From contig JADLKH010000004.1 of NCBI GenBank assembly GCA_015657435.1, positions 223,590 through 231,546 of the forward strand: a stretch of 7,957 nucleotides of DNA, given 5' to 3'. A model generated the notes under the pieces. The model searched no databases. It was not told the origin of the DNA and saw nothing but the letters and a program-made list of their open reading frames with translations. Shown here one piece after another: positions 5,473 to 7,957 of this stretch. Origin of the DNA: Synergistales bacterium. GTDB lineage: Bacteria > Synergistota > Synergistia > Synergistales > 79-D21. Within the stretch, counting starts at the first letter, position 1; the number at the start of each line of letters is the position of its first letter. The translations under genes and the position numbers were made by a program.

Positions 5473-6297
5473 TCAGTCGAGAGATTTCAGGATCCGGTCC
5501 CCGAACTCCTTCGATTTCGCCCAGCCGTCGACGTAGGTCTGCTTGATCACGCCGCCGAACCCGCCCTTGTCCAGGCTGAAAAGCTGCTGGACCGAGATCC
5601 CGCCGGGAGTGCTCGTTTCCGTAAGAAGCTTGGCCATCTGCCCCGGATTGTGCTCCCATTCCTTGAGGCAACCCTGGATCGTGTGGAAAACCAGGTCCTC
5701 GGACGTCGCATGGTCGATGCCGAGGAGGACCGAGGACTGGATGATCGCCGAACAGAAGGCGAAAACCGGAGCGGGGCAGGTTATCGACGTCAGGATATTG
5801 ATCTTTTCCTCGGGGAGGACGAAACACTTTCCCATGGAAGAGAAGATCTCCATGACATCCTCGCGGGCCTTCCCGTCGATTCTGTCGTCGAAGGAGACCG
5901 CGATCGCCCCGTAGCCGATCTTGCTGGGAGGGTTGGGCATGACGCGGACGACAGAAGCGTTCTTCAGCTTCTCACGGTAAAGTTTCATGGGGACTCCGGC
6001 CGAAATGGTCACGACCGTCTTTCCGGAAAAATCCATGCCGCCGAGCTCTTCCGCAACGGCCGAGGCAATTTCGGAGCGCACGCAGACGAAGATGATGTCC
6101 CCGCTGGCGGCCGCGTCCCCGTTGGAGGACGCCTTGTTGACCCCGAACCGTTTATGGAGGTCTTCGAGCCTTGCCTTGCCCGGGTTGCTCACCGTGATCA
6201 AGGCGGGATCCACGACGGCCCTGGCCGTCATGTTGGCGATCAGGATCTCGGTGATCTTTCCGCCGCCGATAAAAGAGATTTTCCTTGTAACGGGCAT
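5473..6297 (-). CDS. Pyrroline-5-carboxylate reductase family protein (divergent ProC-like)
   Basis: This is a 274-residue Rossmann-fold protein resembling pyrroline-5-carboxylate reductase, which reduces P5C to proline with NAD(P)H in the cytosol. It starts with ISFIGGGKITEILIANM (8-23), then DIIFVCVRS (67-75) and KTVVTISAGVPMKLY (93-107). VVRVMPNPPSKIGYG (116-130) corresponds to the ProC block VRAMPNTPA. LTSITCPAPVFAF (169-181) stands where ProC has an SGSGPAY-like block. The C-terminal signature is TSTPGGISVQQLFSLDKGGFGGVIKQ (228-253). These departures at the active-site blocks suggest a different cyclic or linear imine substrate, although proline synthesis cannot be excluded. The ATG at 6297 has GGAGG eight bases upstream and is preferred over an upstream in-frame GTG at 6306 that overlaps that ribosome binding site. 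It is divergent from the GntR regulator, which may control it. Confidence 0.82.
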   Translation of the reverse strand: MPVTRKISFIGGGKITEILIANMTARAVVDPALITVSNPGKARLEDLHKRFGVNKASSNGDAAASGDIIFVCVRSEIASAVAEELGGMDFSGKTVVTISAGVPMKLYREKLKNASVVRVMPNPPSKIGYGAIAVSFDDRIDGKAREDVMEIFSSMGKCFVLPEEKINILTSITCPAPVFAFCSAIIQSSVLLGIDHATSEDLVFHTIQGCLKEWEHNPGQMAKLLTETSTPGGISVQQLFSLDKGGFGGVIKQTYVDGWAKSKEFGDRILKSLD

Positions 6298-6380
6298 TCC
6301 TCGCACCTCCCTGGGATTGCGGTTCCTTTTCCGCTCACTATGAAGTCCTTCGCCTTTCTGGTATCCTTGAAAGGGAGTTA

Positions 6381-6399
6381 GGTCCTACCAAAGAGGACC
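6381..6399. promoter_or_regulatory. Inverted repeat upstream of the GntR gene, candidate FadR-type operator
   Basis: Two nested symmetries are visible. GGTCCTACC (6381-6389, flanked by A on both sides) fits the GGT-N3-ACC core typical of FadR-subfamily GntR operators. GGTCCT (6381-6386) is repeated inverted as AGGACC (6394-6399) across seven bases. The site lies immediately before the GntR ATG at 6401, in the 103-bp gap between the divergent P5C-reductase-like and GntR genes, which fits autoregulation and control of both. The right arm contains the weak AGAGGA ribosome binding site. No convincing -35/-10 pair was found in the gap. Confidence 0.45.
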
Positions 6400-6400
6400 A

Positions 6401-7159
6401 ATGGGAATTCACCCTTCAAGGAGGCTGGGATTCTTGCAGAAGAAACGAGCCGACGTCGAGAAGCAGATCATCGACATGATCAACAGTGGTCAATACCCGG
6501 AGGGTTCCAAACTCCCGCGGGAAAGGGATATGGCGGAGAGCCTGGGTATCGGGAGAAACCTCCTTCGGGAAGCGATCGCCGTGCTTGAAACGCTCGGTTT
6601 GCTCGAGGTGCGAAAGCGTGAGGGCATTTTCGTCAAGAAGATGCCGACCAACGAAATCGTGGGAAACCTCAAGATGATCCGTCTCTGGCCGGCTGATTTC
6701 GCCCCGCAGCTGATGGAAGTCAGGCAGGCGATCAACATGCTGGCCGTTGATTGGGCAGCGCGGCGGCGGACGGACGAAGACATCCGGAAACTCTGGGAAT
6801 GCTTCCGCAATTTCGAGAACACCCCCCTGGAGACGGAAGAGGACCGCCACGCGAGCGCCCGTTGGGAAAACGTCCTTCACGCCCTGGTCGTCGATTCCGC
6901 CCACAACGTGATCCTTTCGCGCATCTACGAGGGAATCTCGTTCCTCATGGAGCTGAACAACGACATGATGCACATGACGCTCATGAACGTGAACAGGGGA
7001 TGGGTGGGACACATCATCGAGCAGCACCGCCACGTCATCGAGGCCATTGAGGCCAGGGACTCGAAGGCCGCCTCCAGATGGATGCAGGGCCACTTCGACG
7101 ACACGATCAGGGGCCTGGGCCTGGAAAAGTCCGTCGAGCCGGTACGGACGCTCATATAG
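6401..7159 (+). CDS. GntR family transcriptional regulator, FadR subfamily (FCD ligand domain)
   Basis: This is a 252-residue DNA-binding regulator. The winged helix-turn-helix covers about residues 17-80: VEKQIIDMINSGQYPEGSKLPRERDMAESLGIGRNLLREAIAVLETLGLLEVRKREGIFV. The C-terminal all-helical FCD domain covers about 100-238. Probable metal-ligand positions are Glu156 and His160 (ENVLH), His209 (EQHRHVIEAI) and His231 (MQGHFDD). The usual first ligand is Asp, here Glu. Ligands of the family are commonly organic or amino acids. The start is uncertain. The ATG at 6401 has a weak AGAGGA only four bases away. An in-frame TTG at 6434 has AAGGAGG at 6418-6424 with nine-base spacing and would give a 241-residue protein still keeping the whole DNA-binding domain. 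It is divergent from the P5C-reductase-like gene, its likely target along with itself. It ends at a terminator shared with livF. Confidence 0.88.
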   Translation: MGIHPSRRLGFLQKKRADVEKQIIDMINSGQYPEGSKLPRERDMAESLGIGRNLLREAIAVLETLGLLEVRKREGIFVKKMPTNEIVGNLKMIRLWPADFAPQLMEVRQAINMLAVDWAARRRTDEDIRKLWECFRNFENTPLETEEDRHASARWENVLHALVVDSAHNVILSRIYEGISFLMELNNDMMHMTLMNVNRGWVGHIIEQHRHVIEAIEARDSKAASRWMQGHFDDTIRGLGLEKSVEPVRTLI

Positions 7160-7163
7160 AAAA

Positions 7164-7197
7164 GAAGGGCAGCGCTGCAACGCTGCCCTTCGCTTTT
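7164..7197. terminator. Intrinsic terminator between convergent GntR and livF genes
   Basis: GAAGGGCAGCG (7164-7174) pairs perfectly with CGCTGCCCTTC (7181-7191) around the loop CTGCAA, followed by GCTTTT on the plus strand. Read on the minus strand the stem is followed by TTTCTATATG, so it can also end livF transcription. It lies four bases after the GntR stop and 14 bases from the livF stop. Confidence 0.85.
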
Positions 7198-7211
7198 CCG
7201 AAAACCGGGTT

Positions 7212-7916
7212 TCATCCCCCGAGGTAGGACTCCTGGACGGTCTTGCTCCGGAGCAGGGACTTGGCGTCGTCCACCGCGACGATTTCCCCAACCTCCAGGA
7301 TATAGCCCTTGTCCGCGATTTTCAGGGCCATCTTCGCGTTCTGCTCCACAAGGAGGATGGTCGTCCCCTCTTCGTGGATCTGTCGGATGATCTCGAACAC
7401 TTCCTTGACGACCAGGGGAGCCAGCCCCATCGAAGGCTCGTCCAGAAGCAGGATCTTCGGCCGGGACATCAGCGCCCGGCAGATGACCAGCATCTGCTGT
7501 TCGCCGCCGGACAGGTGTCCCGCCAGCTGATCCCTTCGTTCACGCAGCCTCGGGAACTTCTCGAAGAAGCGTTCGATATCCTGTTCCACTTCCGAATCGT
7601 TCCGGATGTAGGCTCCCATCTTGAGGTTCTCGTAGACCGTCTGTCGCGGCAGGGCCTTGCGGCCTTCCGGGCAGTGGGCGATCCCCATCTTGATGATGCG
7701 GTCGGGCTGCATGCCCTCGATGTTGACGCCCTGGTAGGTGACGCAGCCCTTCGTCGGCTTGAGCAGGCCCGAGATGGTCTTGAGGAGGGTCGTCTTGCCG
7801 GCCCCGTTCGCGCCCAGCAGCGTGGTCAGCTCACCCTTCTCGAGGTGGATCGACAGGTCCCTGAGCGCCGTGATCTGCCCGTATTTGACCGTCAGGTCAT
7901 TCGTCGAAAATATCAT
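7212..7916 (-). CDS. livF: Branched-chain amino acid-type ABC transporter ATP-binding protein LivF
   Basis: This is a 234-residue cytoplasmic ATPase of a Liv-type high-affinity amino acid importer, where LivF and LivG energise the LivH/LivM permeases fed by a periplasmic binding protein. It carries Walker A GANGAGKTT (35-43), Q-loop region around IAHCPEGRKALPRQTVYENL (79-98), signature LSGGEQQM (135-142), Walker B ILLLDEPS (155-162) and ILLVEQN (187-193). In the last, Glu precedes Gln-Asn where many ABC proteins have the switch His, as is usual for LivF. The PEGR segment is a LivF/LivG family hallmark. Length is normal. The ATG lies two bases after the livG stop, with AGGAAGAGG within the end of livG serving as ribosome binding site. 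Substrate could be another amino acid, amide or urea-like solute. Confidence 0.94.
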   Translation of the reverse strand: MIFSTNDLTVKYGQITALRDLSIHLEKGELTTLLGANGAGKTTLLKTISGLLKPTKGCVTYQGVNIEGMQPDRIIKMGIAHCPEGRKALPRQTVYENLKMGAYIRNDSEVEQDIERFFEKFPRLRERRDQLAGHLSGGEQQMLVICRALMSRPKILLLDEPSMGLAPLVVKEVFEIIRQIHEEGTTILLVEQNAKMALKIADKGYILEVGEIVAVDDAKSLLRSKTVQESYLGG

Positions 7917-7918
7917 GG

Positions 7919-7957
7919 CTAATCCTCTTCCTTCCCGAGGTAAGCCTCGATCACCGT
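7919..7957 (-). CDS. livG: LivG-type ABC transporter ATP-binding protein, C-terminal end only
   Basis: The minus strand reads TVIEAYLGKEED and then TAG at 7921-7919, two bases before the livF start. V-I-E-A-Y-L-G is the typical C-terminus of LivG, and livG directly before livF is the standard order. The rest of the gene lies beyond the window edge. Confidence 0.8.
   Translation of the reverse strand, partial: TVIEAYLGKEED

Noticed and set aside
6298..6380. Promoters in the gap between the P5C-reductase-like and GntR genes
   Set aside because: Candidates such as TTGCGG at 6317 or TATCCT at 6362 lack a properly spaced partner element, so no promoter is called.
5470..6381. A 303-codon plus-strand frame
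   Set aside because: It is antisense to the P5C-reductase-like gene, which carries family motifs from end to end.
6416..7291. A 291-codon minus-strand frame
   Set aside because: It is antisense to the GntR regulator and spans its terminator; no domain is recognisable.
7047..7922. A 291-codon plus-strand frame
   Set aside because: It is antisense to livF, which has intact Walker A, signature and Walker B motifs, and it crosses the convergent terminator.

Overview
The window is GC-rich, densely packed bacterial DNA with short intergenic gaps. Its genes suggest an anaerobic amino-acid-fermenting bacterium that inserts selenocysteine. It encodes a selenoprotein B subunit of the glycine/sarcosine/betaine reductase family followed by GrdX, three NAD(P)-type oxidoreductases of amino-acid or imine chemistry, and a Liv-type (branched-chain amino acid family) ABC transporter. 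GC richness together with Grd and Liv genes would fit the Synergistota better than the mostly AT-rich Clostridia, but that placement is an inference without a marker gene.

Layout. Plus strand, 1-3734: a probable operon of a 5'-truncated GrdB-type selenoprotein (1-1233, reading through an in-frame UGA at 973-975 with a SECIS-like hairpin just after it), grdX (1230-1595, ATGA overlap), an octopine/opine dehydrogenase family protein (1629-2726) and an ornithine cyclodeaminase/mu-crystallin family protein (2748-3734). It ends in a strong intrinsic terminator. Minus strand, 3797-4555: an acyl-ACP thioesterase, preceded by a possible 18-codon leader ORF. A 112-bp divergent intergenic region follows, with a good sigma70-type promoter and a perfect 20-bp AT-rich palindrome. 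Plus strand, 4668-5423: a DNA-binding regulator with an N-terminal C2H2-like metal site, a central helix-turn-helix and a C-terminal DUF2087 domain. A large hairpin separates it from a convergent, divergent-in-sequence pyrroline-5-carboxylate reductase-like gene (minus, 5473-6297). Plus strand, 6401-7159: a GntR/FadR-family regulator with a GGT-N3-ACC half-site immediately upstream. A convergent terminator separates it from livF (minus, 7212-7916) and the last codons of livG (minus, from 7919).

How they may work together. The Liv transporter would import amino acids. The GrdB-type subunit would give substrate specificity to reductive cleavage of a glycine-like C-N bond, which in known Grd systems leads to acetyl phosphate. 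The opine dehydrogenase, cyclodeaminase/ketimine-reductase and P5C-reductase-like proteins all belong to families that make or break C-N or C=N bonds in amino acids. Placing a Grd selenoenzyme subunit directly upstream of two of them is the most interesting feature here. It suggests a pathway for an N-substituted or imino amino acid whose substrate cannot be read from sequence. The two regulators and their putative palindromic sites probably control local transcription. No tRNA, rRNA, CRISPR array, insertion sequence or attachment site was seen, and no gene-free stretch exceeds 300 bases.
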